Source: Filimonas zeae (GTDB lineage: Bacteria; Bacteroidota; Bacteroidia; Chitinophagales; Chitinophagaceae). From it: DNA of 64,000 nt. The DNA lies in NCBI RefSeq assembly GCF_014641615.1, contig NZ_BMIB01000005.1, positions 386,150 through 450,149 on the forward strand, written 5' to 3'. This document shows, one piece after another, positions 9,671 to 16,533 of the stretch. Made by a program: the position numbers and the translations under genes. Every line of letters starts with the position of its first letter. Within the stretch, counting starts at the first letter, position 1. The notes under the pieces were generated by a model. The model did not search any database. It was not told the DNA's origin and saw only the letters and a program-made list of their open reading frames with translations.

Positions 9671-10354
9671 ATGACTATTGTGAAGAAAATATTGCGTATG
9701 ATCGCCTACTCAGCCCTCACCCTTGTGGCGCTGCTGCTCCTTTATCTGCTATCTGCATTTACCCTTTCCCGCATCAGCACTGCCAGAGAAAAAGATACAC
9801 GCCCGGAAATGGCTATTTACATTCTCACCAATGGCGTACATACCGATCTGGTAGTGCCTGTTAAGAGTGAATACATTGACTGGAGCCAATACATTCCTTT
9901 CTCCAACACAAGCAGCAAAGACACTACCGCACAATGGCTGGCTTTTGGCTGGGGCGATAAAGGATTTTACCTGGAAACTCCTACCTGGGCCGATCTTAAA
10001 TTCGGTACCGCCTTTAAAGCCGCATTCAGACTCAGTACTTCTGCCGTACATGCCACCTACTACCGCATGATGTCGGAAAACAAGGAATGCCGTAAAATTG
10101 AAATCAGCAAAGCACAATATGCCCGTCTGGTGGCTTATATACGCAACACCCTGGATACCACTGCCGGCGGCATGCCGGTATATATACCCACCACCGCCAA
10201 CTATGGCAAACATGATGCTTTTTACGAAGCACGCGGCAGCTATCATCTGTTTCATACCTGTAATACCTGGGCAAACAACGGCTTGAAAAGCTGCGGACAA
10301 AAAGCCTGTGTATGGACTATTTTCGACACCGGCATTTTTTACCAGTACAAGTAA
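9671..10354 (+). CDS. TIGR02117/DUF2459 family protein
   Basis: 227 aa. One N-terminal membrane helix (residues 12-33, YSALTLVALLLLYLLSAF) is followed by a periplasmic domain with the family markers ILTNGVHTDLVVPV, WLAFGWGDKGFYLETPTW and YHLFHTCNTWANNGLKSCG. The conserved His and Cys (HTDL, HTCNTW) suggest an NlpC/P60-like cysteine hydrolase fold, but no activity is known to me for this family. Its stop at 10354 lies 4 bp before the next gene, so the two are probably co-transcribed. Confidence 0.88.
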   Translation: MTIVKKILRMIAYSALTLVALLLLYLLSAFTLSRISTAREKDTRPEMAIYILTNGVHTDLVVPVKSEYIDWSQYIPFSNTSSKDTTAQWLAFGWGDKGFYLETPTWADLKFGTAFKAAFRLSTSAVHATYYRMMSENKECRKIEISKAQYARLVAYIRNTLDTTAGGMPVYIPTTANYGKHDAFYEARGSYHLFHTCNTWANNGLKSCGQKACVWTIFDTGIFYQYK

Positions 10355-10358
10355 GCAC

Positions 10359-10670
10359 ATGAAACCATTTACCCTTTGCATAGAGTTTGAAGCAACCAGC
10401 ACGCACACCTGGCAGCCCCGGCATCAGGTATGTTATGTACAGGTAAACCTGCCCGATGGACGCTACTGCTACCTTACAGTGGCTTCTGTAGAATACCTGG
10501 ATGCCCCCCCGCAACAACAGCACCCACGCCTGCCCGATATTTTTGTACATGCCCTCTCCCGTGAGTGTATTGAAACCGCCGTGGGCGATTTGCTGGAAAT
10601 AGATAATCTTCATAACCGATTAAACCCGGCGCCTCGCACATTTGCCTTTGGCTCCGCCCATTCAGCATGA
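10359..10670 (+). CDS. small hypothetical protein
   Basis: 103 aa from ATG at 10359 (MKPFTLCIEFEA); an upstream in-frame extension to 10308 would overlap the previous gene and is less likely. The product is acidic, soluble, without signal or membrane segment: an apparent beta-rich N-terminal half and a C-terminal HNRLNPAPRTFAFGSA. I do not recognise it. The 4-bp gap to the TIGR02117 gene suggests one mRNA, but the functions need not be linked. Confidence 0.6.
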   Translation: MKPFTLCIEFEATSTHTWQPRHQVCYVQVNLPDGRYCYLTVASVEYLDAPPQQQHPRLPDIFVHALSRECIETAVGDLLEIDNLHNRLNPAPRTFAFGSAHSA

Positions 10671-10723
10671 TGGTATTCCGGTGAATAGCCATCTTCAACC
10701 ACACGGCAACCAGCGGGTTTGCC

Positions 10724-10731
10724 TATATTTG
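10724..10731 (+). promoter_or_regulatory. -7 promoter box of the Crp/Fnr gene
   Basis: TATATTTG matches the Bacteroidota -7 consensus TAnnTTTG exactly. Transcription would start near 10736, giving a leader of about 15 nt before the ATG at 10751. No TTTG is present at the ideal -33 position. Confidence 0.5.
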
Positions 10732-10750
10732 AAGCAGACCTGTGTTACTT

Positions 10751-11314
10751 ATGGATCAACTGTTCGCCCATCTTAAAAACTTTTATCACTTGAGCCGCGA
10801 AGCGCAGATAGCACTTCAGGAATGTTTTCAGCAAATAACGCTTCCACGTAATGAATTTCTGATAAGAGAAGGTAAAACCTGCCGGCATATGTTCTTTCTG
10901 GAACAGGGTTGTCTGCGGGGTTACTACAACCTCGATGGAAAAGAAATCACCCATTGGTTTGGCTTTGAAAACGACTTCATCACCTCCTTTCACAGCTTCA
11001 TTACCCATCAGCCCGCAGTAGAAAGCATTCAGCTGATGGAAGCAGGCACACTATGGGCTATTTCAAAAGAAGCACTTACGGGCCTGTACGACCGCCATCA
11101 CGAAATTGAACGGCTGGTACGCATCGTGTACGAAAAGTATTACATACGCCTGGAAGAACGTTATGTAAACGCCCAGTTTAAAACTGCCACCGAACGTTAC
11201 GAAGAACTGTTACAACAAAGTCCGCATATTATTGAAAGGGTACCCCTGGGTTATATCGCTTCTTACCTGGGCATATCGCAGGAAACACTCAGCCGCATAC
11301 GCGCCCGGCTTTAA
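10751..11314 (+). CDS. Crp/Fnr family transcriptional regulator
   Basis: 187 aa from ATG at 10751 (a GTG 9 bp upstream is less likely). Residues 20-115 form a cyclic-nucleotide-binding-type beta-roll (LPRNEFLIREGKTCRHMFFLEQGCLRGYY), and the C-terminus has a Crp-type helix-turn-helix, IASYLGISQETLSRIRARL. It lacks the FNR N-terminal cysteine cluster and does not show the classic cAMP phosphate cassette (RxSxxAE), as is normal for the Bacteroidota Crp/Fnr subgroup; its ligand is unknown. A perfect Crp/Fnr-like palindrome lies 14 bp after its stop, in front of the next gene, which is therefore the best candidate target. Confidence 0.92.
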   Translation: MDQLFAHLKNFYHLSREAQIALQECFQQITLPRNEFLIREGKTCRHMFFLEQGCLRGYYNLDGKEITHWFGFENDFITSFHSFITHQPAVESIQLMEAGTLWAISKEALTGLYDRHHEIERLVRIVYEKYYIRLEERYVNAQFKTATERYEELLQQSPHIIERVPLGYIASYLGISQETLSRIRARL

Positions 11315-11328
11315 CAAACCATTTTCTG

Positions 11329-11352
11329 CGTTTTTGACTATTGTCAAAAACG
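11329..11352 (+). promoter_or_regulatory. Crp/Fnr-type operator palindrome
   Basis: CGTTTTTGAC-TATT-GTCAAAAACG is a perfect 10-bp inverted repeat with a 4-bp spacer, containing the Fnr/Crp-like core TTGAC-N4-GTCAA. Its centre (11340.5) is 41.5 bp upstream of the start site predicted from the -7 box at 11370-11377, the standard class II activator position. No U tract follows, so a terminator is less likely. Confidence 0.7.
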
Positions 11353-11369
11353 GGCTCACGGCCACCTGA

Positions 11370-11377
11370 TAGCTTTG
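11370..11377 (+). promoter_or_regulatory. -7 promoter box of the yiaA-like gene
   Basis: TAGCTTTG fits TAnnTTTG exactly; the predicted start of transcription is near 11382, 16 nt before the ATG at 11398. The -33 region is occupied by the palindrome and has no TTTG, which suits an activator-dependent promoter. Confidence 0.6.
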
Positions 11378-11397
11378 CTACCATAAACGAACAGTAT

Positions 11398-11835
11398 ATG
11401 AGTAACAAGAATAGTTTACAGCCGTCAGCCGCCTTTATAGCCGCCTCCTGGGCCGCACTTTTAGTGGGCGTAGTAGCTTATAATATCGGATTGTGGAATG
11501 CCGATATGCAGCTTAACGAGAAAGGATATTACTTCACCGTATTATTATTTGGTTTGTTCTCTGCCATTTCTGTACAAAAGGCCGTGCGCGACCAGATGGA
11601 AAATATACCGGTAACCAACCTGTACTACGGTATTGCCTGGGTTACCACTATTCTTTCAATCGTACTTCTTACAGTAGGCCTGTGGAATGCCAACCTTGTA
11701 AGAAGTGAAAAAGGATTCTATGCCATGTCTTTTACCCTAAGCCTTTTTGCAGCTATTGCTGTGCAAAAGAACACACGTGATATGAAGGGAGCTGGCAATA
11801 ACAACTCCCAATCGTCCGGCAACGCTGTTGACTAA
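11398..11835 (+). CDS. YiaA/YiaB family inner membrane protein
   Basis: 145 aa from ATG at 11398; the upstream TTG at 11341 lies inside the operator palindrome and cannot be the start if the promoter at 11370-11377 is real. The protein is an internal duplication: two copies of a two-helix unit, each with GLWNA...EKGxY and a basic end (AISVQKAVRDQ and AIAVQKNTRDM). This is the YiaAB layout with four membrane helices. The function of the family is unknown, though YiaA-like genes are linked to stress or envelope conditions. The upstream operator points to control by the neighbouring Crp/Fnr protein. Confidence 0.9.
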   Translation: MSNKNSLQPSAAFIAASWAALLVGVVAYNIGLWNADMQLNEKGYYFTVLLFGLFSAISVQKAVRDQMENIPVTNLYYGIAWVTTILSIVLLTVGLWNANLVRSEKGFYAMSFTLSLFAAIAVQKNTRDMKGAGNNNSQSSGNAVD

Positions 11836-11875
11836 CCTGTAAAACCACCCGTCGGATGGGGATCTGATACTTAAA

Positions 11876-11899
11876 AGCCCTCCCGCTTCCGGGCGGGCT
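11876..11899 (+). terminator. possible terminator hairpin after yiaA-like gene
   Basis: AGCCCTCCCG (11876-11885) and CGGGCGGGCT (11890-11899) form a GC-rich stem with one T/C mismatch and a 4-nt loop. Only a poor U tract follows (TACTCATT), so efficiency is uncertain. Confidence 0.55.
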
Positions 11900-11992
11900 T
11901 ACTCATTGCCACCTCATGTATTTTACTAAGGCATAACCCGTTCTTCCCAGAGTAAGGCTGGCACATAACTTGCCCAAAAGTGCAAAAAACAC

Positions 11993-12709
11993 ATGCAAAA
12001 CACTTCCCGCTCCTTTAACATCATCAGCTTTACCGCACACCCCAAACAGTACTACCCGGCCTCTATGAAACACGAGAGCTGGATGCCGGAAAACTATATA
12101 AAACATACTGAACTGGATATACCCATGGGCCAATCGCGCTATGGAGGCCCTGTTATAGACTTTCCACCTGGCATCAGCCATCCTGAAAACCTGCGTTTTG
12201 CAGCGCAGCTTGACCTGAAAGCGATTGCCCCATTTGATACAACCGGCCTGCTACCCAAACAAGGGCAACTGCTTTTCTTCTGCGACTTGATAACCAATGC
12301 CGGCAAGGCATTTTACGCAGATGTACCCAATGATGCATTGGTACGGCAGATAGTAGAACATGAAGATCATTTCTTTTCCGGTGTGCTGATAAACGAAGTA
12401 TTTCCCGATACAGAAAACTGGTCTGAGCGCCTGCGCGAGCCTGAATATGAATGGGACAACGTAAATGCAGAAGGCAAAGTATGGGATGATTTTGCAGGCA
12501 GCAACCGCTCTAAAATCTTTGGTATATATACACATTGCCAGATGGGGCAGGAAGAAATAGAAGCCATTACTTACTCCGATAAAGTATTACTGTTGCAGAT
12601 AGGCACAAACGGCTTTAATGACGAAGGCGTGTTTAGCGTACTGATACCCAGGCAAGATCTGGAGCAGCTGAATTTTGATAATTGTGAATTTGAATGGGGA
12701 CAGTCGTAA
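11993..12709 (+). CDS. YwqG-like DUF1963 family protein
   Basis: 238 aa, soluble. The family motifs are present: SRYGGPVIDFPPG near the N-terminus, FAAQLDLKAIAP followed by GQLLFFCDL, and the C-terminal KVLLLQIGTN and EGVFSVLIPRQDLEQLNFDN. DUF1963 proteins are a widespread family of unknown function, related to Bacillus YwqG. Start ATG at 11993. It stands alone, 157 bp after the yiaA-like gene, with no hint of a partner. Confidence 0.85.
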   Translation: MQNTSRSFNIISFTAHPKQYYPASMKHESWMPENYIKHTELDIPMGQSRYGGPVIDFPPGISHPENLRFAAQLDLKAIAPFDTTGLLPKQGQLLFFCDLITNAGKAFYADVPNDALVRQIVEHEDHFFSGVLINEVFPDTENWSERLREPEYEWDNVNAEGKVWDDFAGSNRSKIFGIYTHCQMGQEEIEAITYSDKVLLLQIGTNGFNDEGVFSVLIPRQDLEQLNFDNCEFEWGQS

Positions 12710-12840
12710 GGTGTTTTCCAAACTCACGACAGGCGTTAACCCCAAAAGAAGCTATTCGTTTTGTTAAACAGATGAAAAGCGGGTCAGGTTGAAAAGCAAA
12801 GGCAATACACAGCCTTTTATATATGTAACAGAGAGCACGG

Positions 12841-12874
12841 AAACAAAAAAGCCTGCAAACATTATTTGCAGGCT
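12841..12874 (-). terminator. terminator of tRNA-Ser
   Basis: On the minus strand AGCCTGCAAA (12874-12865) pairs perfectly with TTTGCAGGCT (12859-12850) across a 5-nt loop, followed by TTTTTTGTTT (12850-12841). It lies 22 nt after the tRNA 3' end. Confidence 0.9.
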
Positions 12875-12895
12875 CTGTAACTTTTGAAAGTTATC

Positions 12896-12985
12896 TGGCG
12901 GAGACGGCGAGATTCGAACTCGCGATACAGTTTCCCGTATACACACTTTCCAGGCGTGCTCCTTCAACCACTCGGACACGTCTCC
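12896..12985 (-). tRNA. tRNA-Ser(GGA), CCA encoded
   Basis: The minus strand reads GGAGACG (12985-12979) at the 5' end and CGTCTCC plus discriminator G and CCA at the 3' end (to 12896). The T arm contains GTTCGAATC, and the anticodon loop CTGGAAA gives anticodon GGA (codons UCC/UCU). A long variable arm between the anticodon stem and T arm (TATACGGGAAACTGTATCGC region) is typical of class II tRNA-Ser. Length 90 nt. Confidence 0.95.
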
Positions 12986-13024
12986 ATTTCCGTAAAGGGT
13001 GGCAAAAATACGGTTTCCGTTCAA

Positions 13025-13792
13025 TTAACCATGAAATATTTTTAAAGCGTTTTGGGTAGTTATTTCGGCTATGGTTTCTACGCTTACCTGCTTCACTTCG
13101 GCCAGCTTTTCAGCTACATAAGTAACATAAGCGGTTTCATTACGCTTGCCACGGAAGGGCACCGGCGTAAGGTAGGGGGCATCGGTTTCCAGTACCATAA
13201 AAGACAAGTCTATTTTTTCCAGCGCAGCGGGCAGTCCGGCGTTCTTATAGGTAAGTACACCACCTATACCCAGATGAAAGCCCATGTTGGTAATCTGCAC
13301 CGCGCTTTCATAGCTACCGCTAAAGCAATGAAAAATGCCCCGCAGCCCTCTGGCGGCAAAAGGTTTTACCGCTTCTATGGTCGGCTGCATGGCATTGCGG
13401 GTATGAATAACGATAGGAATATTTTTTTCCAGCGCCCATTCCATCTGCAGATTAAACGCTTCCAGTTGCTGATCGGCGAAGGTGCTATCCCAGTAAAAGT
13501 CAAGCCCTATCTCTCCCACTGCTACAAATGGACGTTTATCCAGCCAGTCTTTAACTATCTGCAATTCTTGTTTATAGTTTTCTTTTACATAACAAGGGTG
13601 CAATCCCATCATAGGAATACACACCTCCGGATATTGTTGTTCCAACAACAACATATCATTTATGCAACTGCTGTCTATACCCGGCATATACATACGCCCA
13701 ATGCCTGCCTGCACAGCTCTTTCAATCATTTCCTTTCTATCGCTCTCAAAATCATCACTATATAAATGCGTATGGGTATCTATCAGCATCAT
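13025..13792 (-). CDS. tatD: TatD family metal-dependent DNase
   Basis: 255 aa with the TatD TIM-barrel metal sites in order: DTHTHLY (HxH near residues 6-8), GEIGLDFYWD (Glu near 93), IVIHTRNA, GIFHCFSGS and LETDAPYLTP. TatD enzymes are 3'-5' exonucleases/deoxyribonucleases with roles in DNA repair and possibly in quality control. Two tandem ATG codons (13792, 13789) can start it. It lies downstream of rimM on the same strand but behind a terminator at 13904-13944. Confidence 0.93.
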   Translation of the reverse strand: MMLIDTHTHLYSDDFESDRKEMIERAVQAGIGRMYMPGIDSSCINDMLLLEQQYPEVCIPMMGLHPCYVKENYKQELQIVKDWLDKRPFVAVGEIGLDFYWDSTFADQQLEAFNLQMEWALEKNIPIVIHTRNAMQPTIEAVKPFAARGLRGIFHCFSGSYESAVQITNMGFHLGIGGVLTYKNAGLPAALEKIDLSFMVLETDAPYLTPVPFRGKRNETAYVTYVAEKLAEVKQVSVETIAEITTQNALKIFHG

Positions 13793-13849
13793 ATCTTTTA
13801 TTTTTAACTAAGTGTTTTAACCCTTTAGAAAAAATGTTAATAATTTTTT

Positions 13850-13880
13850 TTTGGAGTATTTAAAGCAAGCATTACATTTG
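13850..13880 (+). promoter_or_regulatory. full-consensus promoter of a candidate small RNA
   Basis: TTTG (13850-13853), then exactly 19 nt, then TACATTTG (13873-13880): both Bacteroidota promoter elements with the expected spacing, preceded by an A/T-rich stretch. Predicted start near 13885. No plus-strand gene follows, only a terminator at 13913-13944. Confidence 0.55.
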
Positions 13881-13884
13881 AACA

Positions 13885-13944
13885 AGTTTTCATAGGGTAC
13901 GGATTAAAAACGGGCTGAGGTCTTTACCTCGGCCTTTCTTTTTT
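13885..13944 (+). ncRNA. candidate short RNA ending in a terminator
   Basis: The segment between the promoter at 13850-13880 and the hairpin/U tract ending near 13944 would give an RNA of about 58 nt. Its 3' half is GGCTGAGGT-CTTT-ACCTCGGCC followed by TTTCTTTTTT, a good plus-strand terminator; the first half is unstructured and A/U rich. There is no reading frame worth noting. I do not recognise a known RNA family. Confidence 0.35.
13904..13944. terminator. bidirectional terminator between rimM and tatD
   Basis: GGCTGAGGT (13913-13921) pairs with ACCTCGGCC (13926-13934), one G-U pair, 4-nt loop. On the minus strand it is followed by GTTTTTAA (end of rpsP-rimM transcription); on the plus strand by TTTCTTTTTT. 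Confidence 0.8.
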
Positions 13945-13956
13945 CAGTCCCCCCGC

Positions 13957-14469
13957 CTATTCATAAATCTCCAGCAAGCCTTCGGGCAGCACTACATGCA
14001 CTTCTCCTTTCACCCTGTCCACCTTCTCCAGTGTTTCATCGTGCAACGGAATCAACGCCTCATTGCCCTTGTATGTAATGCGTAATAATACCTGGTGTGG
14101 CTGCTCAATTACCTCTTCTATAGCGCCCAGGTTTTCACCGCTGTGTATTAACTGATAGCCCAGCAGGCTGATGGGCGATTTAGTACCTGCCAGCTTGCGG
14201 AAGTCAGCATCCTGCAGCCATATTTTTTTTTGCACCAGTGCCACAGCCGCCTCTTTGGTATCTACACCCTCCAGTTTCAGATAAATTTCTGTACCGGTTT
14301 TGGCTTTGGAAGTTTCGAGAAAATAAGGAAGACGGGTGCCGTTTTTTTCCTCCACAAAAACCGCTTCCACATCTTTTAAAGCAGTTTTACGGTTAAGAGC
14401 ATGCAGTAATATCAATTCACCCTTAACGCCAAACGTGGCTACTATTTTTCCTATATGAATGTAATCCAT
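13957..14469 (-). CDS. rimM: ribosome maturation factor RimM
   Basis: 170 aa, normal length. The N-terminal RimM barrel begins MDYIHIGKIVATFGVKGEL (the family's GxIxxxHGxxG-like signature), and the C-terminal PRC-barrel ends with EALIPLHDETLEKVD (family IPxxxxxVxxVD). RimM assists 30S head assembly by binding ribosomal protein S19. Downstream of rpsP, as in most bacteria, although trmD, its usual partner, lies about 8.5 kb away. The rpsP-rimM gap holds a remarkable pair of interleaved inverted repeats (14498-14543) that may control it. Confidence 0.95.
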   Translation of the reverse strand: MDYIHIGKIVATFGVKGELILLHALNRKTALKDVEAVFVEEKNGTRLPYFLETSKAKTGTEIYLKLEGVDTKEAAVALVQKKIWLQDADFRKLAGTKSPISLLGYQLIHSGENLGAIEEVIEQPHQVLLRITYKGNEALIPLHDETLEKVDRVKGEVHVVLPEGLLEIYE

Positions 14470-14497
14470 AAAACAGGGAGATCTTTTCAGTAACGAT

Positions 14498-14543
14498 GGG
14501 TATAAAAAATAAAAGTCCCAGGCGCTTTATACCCGGGACTTTT
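14498..14543 (-). promoter_or_regulatory. interleaved inverted repeats in rpsP-rimM gap (hairpin/terminator or pseudoknot)
   Basis: Two perfect 9-bp complements are interleaved: GGGTATAAA (14498-14506) with TTTATACCC (14526-14534), and AAAAGTCCC (14511-14519) with GGGACTTTT (14535-14543). In the minus-strand mRNA the first hairpin to form is AAAAGTCCC/GGGACTTTT, followed by ATTTTTTTATA, which looks like a terminator; the second pairing would complete an H-type pseudoknot or compete with it. Confidence 0.6.
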
Positions 14544-14564
14544 ACAGGAATTTCATTGATCCGA

Positions 14565-15023
14565 TTATGCTTCCGCAGGACCTTCAGCAGGCTGATCGTT
14601 CCTTTGCGGTACTCTTCTTACAGGAGCACCACCCGGACGCTTAGCGCGTTGAGCCCTTTTGTTCTCTTCGCTACGCTGCTTCAGTTTTGCTTCATGTTCT
14701 TCGTGCCACTTAGCAAATTTAGTCATTGCTGTAGCTTCATCAAACAATCCCAGTTTCACACCTCTCAACAGGTGCTTCAGGTACAATACTCCTTTGAATG
14801 AAAGGATTCTACGTACTGTATCGGTAGGCTGAGCACCTTTGTGCAGCCATTCCAGCGCTTTCTGACGGTCTAAACTGATAGAAGCGGGTACAGTAAGAGG
14901 ATTGTACGTACCAATTTTTTGGATGAATTTACCATCCCTTGGGGCCCGGGCATCTGCAACTACAATAAAGTAGAATGGTCTTTTTTTGCTCCCGTGGCGC
15001 TGTAGTCTCATTTTTACGGCCAT
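14565..15023 (-). CDS. rpsP: 30S ribosomal protein S16
   Basis: 152 aa. The core (residues 1-80) is a clear bS16: MAVKMRLQRHGSKKRPFYFI, VVADARAPRDGKFI and IGTYNPLT. The C-terminus is extended by about 65 residues rich in Lys, Arg, Glu and Ala (EEHEAKLKQRSEENKRAQRA...AEGPAEA), as is common in Bacteroidota and absent from the 82-residue E. coli protein. It leads a two-gene unit with rimM. Confidence 0.97.
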   Translation of the reverse strand: MAVKMRLQRHGSKKRPFYFIVVADARAPRDGKFIQKIGTYNPLTVPASISLDRQKALEWLHKGAQPTDTVRRILSFKGVLYLKHLLRGVKLGLFDEATAMTKFAKWHEEHEAKLKQRSEENKRAQRAKRPGGAPVRRVPQRNDQPAEGPAEA

Positions 15024-15171
15024 GTTAAATAGACATTTAAAGGCTAAACAATTAGGTTAACTTTTTAATGGAGGGCAAAAGTAAACTATCAAAAAATAAA
15101 ATCCAAAATTCAATCGCGTAAATTCCCGGTTTCGGCAAGACTTAACATTTTCGCCGAAACCGGTGTTGCAA

Positions 15172-16497
15172 CTATCTTTTACCCATCATACCGGGCATAC
15201 GGCCCATGGGCATTTTATTCATCATCTTCATCATCTGGCGCATCTGGTCAAACTGTTTCATAAAGGCATTTACCTCACTCAGTTGTTTACCAGCACCTTT
15301 GGCTATGCGCTGACGACGGCTTGGGTTAATTTCATCGGGGTTAGAACGCTCAAAAGGAGTCATAGAATTAATCATCGCCTCAATGCCTTTGAAAGCATCA
15401 TCGCTGATATCCACGTCTTTAATGGCTTTGCCCACACCGGGAATCATACCCATCAGGTCTTTCAGGTTACCCATTTTCTTAATCTGCTGTAACTGATCCA
15501 GAAAGTCCTGAAAATCAAACTGGTTCTTACGTATCTTCTTCTCCAGCTTGCGTGCCTGCTCCTCATCATACTGCTCCTGGGCTTTTTCCACCAGCGAGGC
15601 AATATCACCCATACCCAGAATACGCTGCGCCATCCTTTCCGGATAAAACACGTCCAGGGTTTCCATCTTCTCCCCACTGCTCACAAACTTAATAGGTTTG
15701 TTTACCGTGTATTGAATAGAAAGGGCCGCACCACCTCGGGTATCGCCATCTAACTTGGTAAGTACCACACCGCTGAAGTCCAGACGCTCATTGAAGGCTT
15801 TGGCAGTATTTACCGCATCCTGACCCGTCATGGAGTCCACCACAAACAGAATCTCAGTAGGGCCTACTGCAGCCTTTATGTTAGCCACCTCGGTCATCAT
15901 CACCTCATCCACCGCCAAACGGCCGGCAGTATCAATGATAACTACGTTCTTGTTTTTTGCTTTGGCTTCCTTAATCGCATTCTGCGCAATGGCTACCGCG
16001 TCGTTGTTATCACGCTCGGCATAAATATCCACGCCAATCTGCTCAGCCAGTACGGTCAACTGGTCAATCGCCGCCGGACGGTAAATATCCGCAGCAACCA
16101 CCAGTGGTGATTTGCCTTTTTTGGTTTTGAGATAATTAGCCAGTTTACCGGTAAAAGTGGTTTTACCACTACCCTGTAAACCTGCAATCAGAATAACGGC
16201 GGGATTGCCTGTAATGGAAAATTCAGCTTCCTTGCCGCCCATTAACTCAGCCAGTTCGTCCTGAACAATCTTCACCATTAACTGGCCGGGGCTAATGGCA
16301 TTCAGCACCTTCTCACCCAGTGCCTTGTCCTTAACCTTATCGGTAAACTCCTTGGCAATCTTATAGTTAACGTCCGCGTCAATCAGCGCGCGGCGGATAT
16401 CCTTTACCGTATTGGCAATATTCAGTTCCGAAATGCGAGCTTCGCCTTTCAGGTTCTTAAATGCACTTTCTAACCTCTCTGACAGGTTCTGGAACAT
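15172..16497 (-). CDS. ffh: signal recognition particle protein Ffh
   Basis: 441 aa. N domain (1-90), G domain with P-loop GLQGSGKTT at 106-114, the DTAGRLA motif and TKLDGDTRGGAAL, then the methionine-rich M domain ending GRMPGMMGKR. Ffh is the GTPase that binds signal sequences and 4.5S RNA and targets ribosomes to FtsY at the membrane. The C-terminal Met run is the hydrophobic binding groove. It is 36 bp downstream of the primary sigma factor gene, with its own -7 box in between. Confidence 0.97.
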   Translation of the reverse strand: MFQNLSERLESAFKNLKGEARISELNIANTVKDIRRALIDADVNYKIAKEFTDKVKDKALGEKVLNAISPGQLMVKIVQDELAELMGGKEAEFSITGNPAVILIAGLQGSGKTTFTGKLANYLKTKKGKSPLVVAADIYRPAAIDQLTVLAEQIGVDIYAERDNNDAVAIAQNAIKEAKAKNKNVVIIDTAGRLAVDEVMMTEVANIKAAVGPTEILFVVDSMTGQDAVNTAKAFNERLDFSGVVLTKLDGDTRGGAALSIQYTVNKPIKFVSSGEKMETLDVFYPERMAQRILGMGDIASLVEKAQEQYDEEQARKLEKKIRKNQFDFQDFLDQLQQIKKMGNLKDLMGMIPGVGKAIKDVDISDDAFKGIEAMINSMTPFERSNPDEINPSRRQRIAKGAGKQLSEVNAFMKQFDQMRQMMKMMNKMPMGRMPGMMGKR

Positions 16498-16521
16498 AGC
16501 AATTCTAGGTATTTAGAACCG

Positions 16522-16529
16522 CAAATATA
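16522..16529 (-). promoter_or_regulatory. -7 promoter box of ffh
   Basis: On the minus strand TATATTTG matches TAnnTTTG exactly, 4 bp after the sigma factor stop. Transcription would begin near 16517, leaving a 20-nt leader. No clear -33 TTTG. Confidence 0.45.
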
Positions 16530-16533
16530 GGTA

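Noticed and set aside
12764..13024. Minus-strand ORF of 86 codons
   Set aside because: It runs across tRNA-Ser and its terminator; the match is to the tRNA, not to a protein.
13052..13765. 237-codon plus-strand ORF opposite tatD
   Set aside because: Antisense shadow of the conserved TatD frame; no start context or family features.
13912..13934. TPP riboswitch-like GGCTGAGG sequence
   Set aside because: Only this short string resembles a thi box; the second conserved region is absent and no thiamine gene follows. It is the left arm of a terminator.
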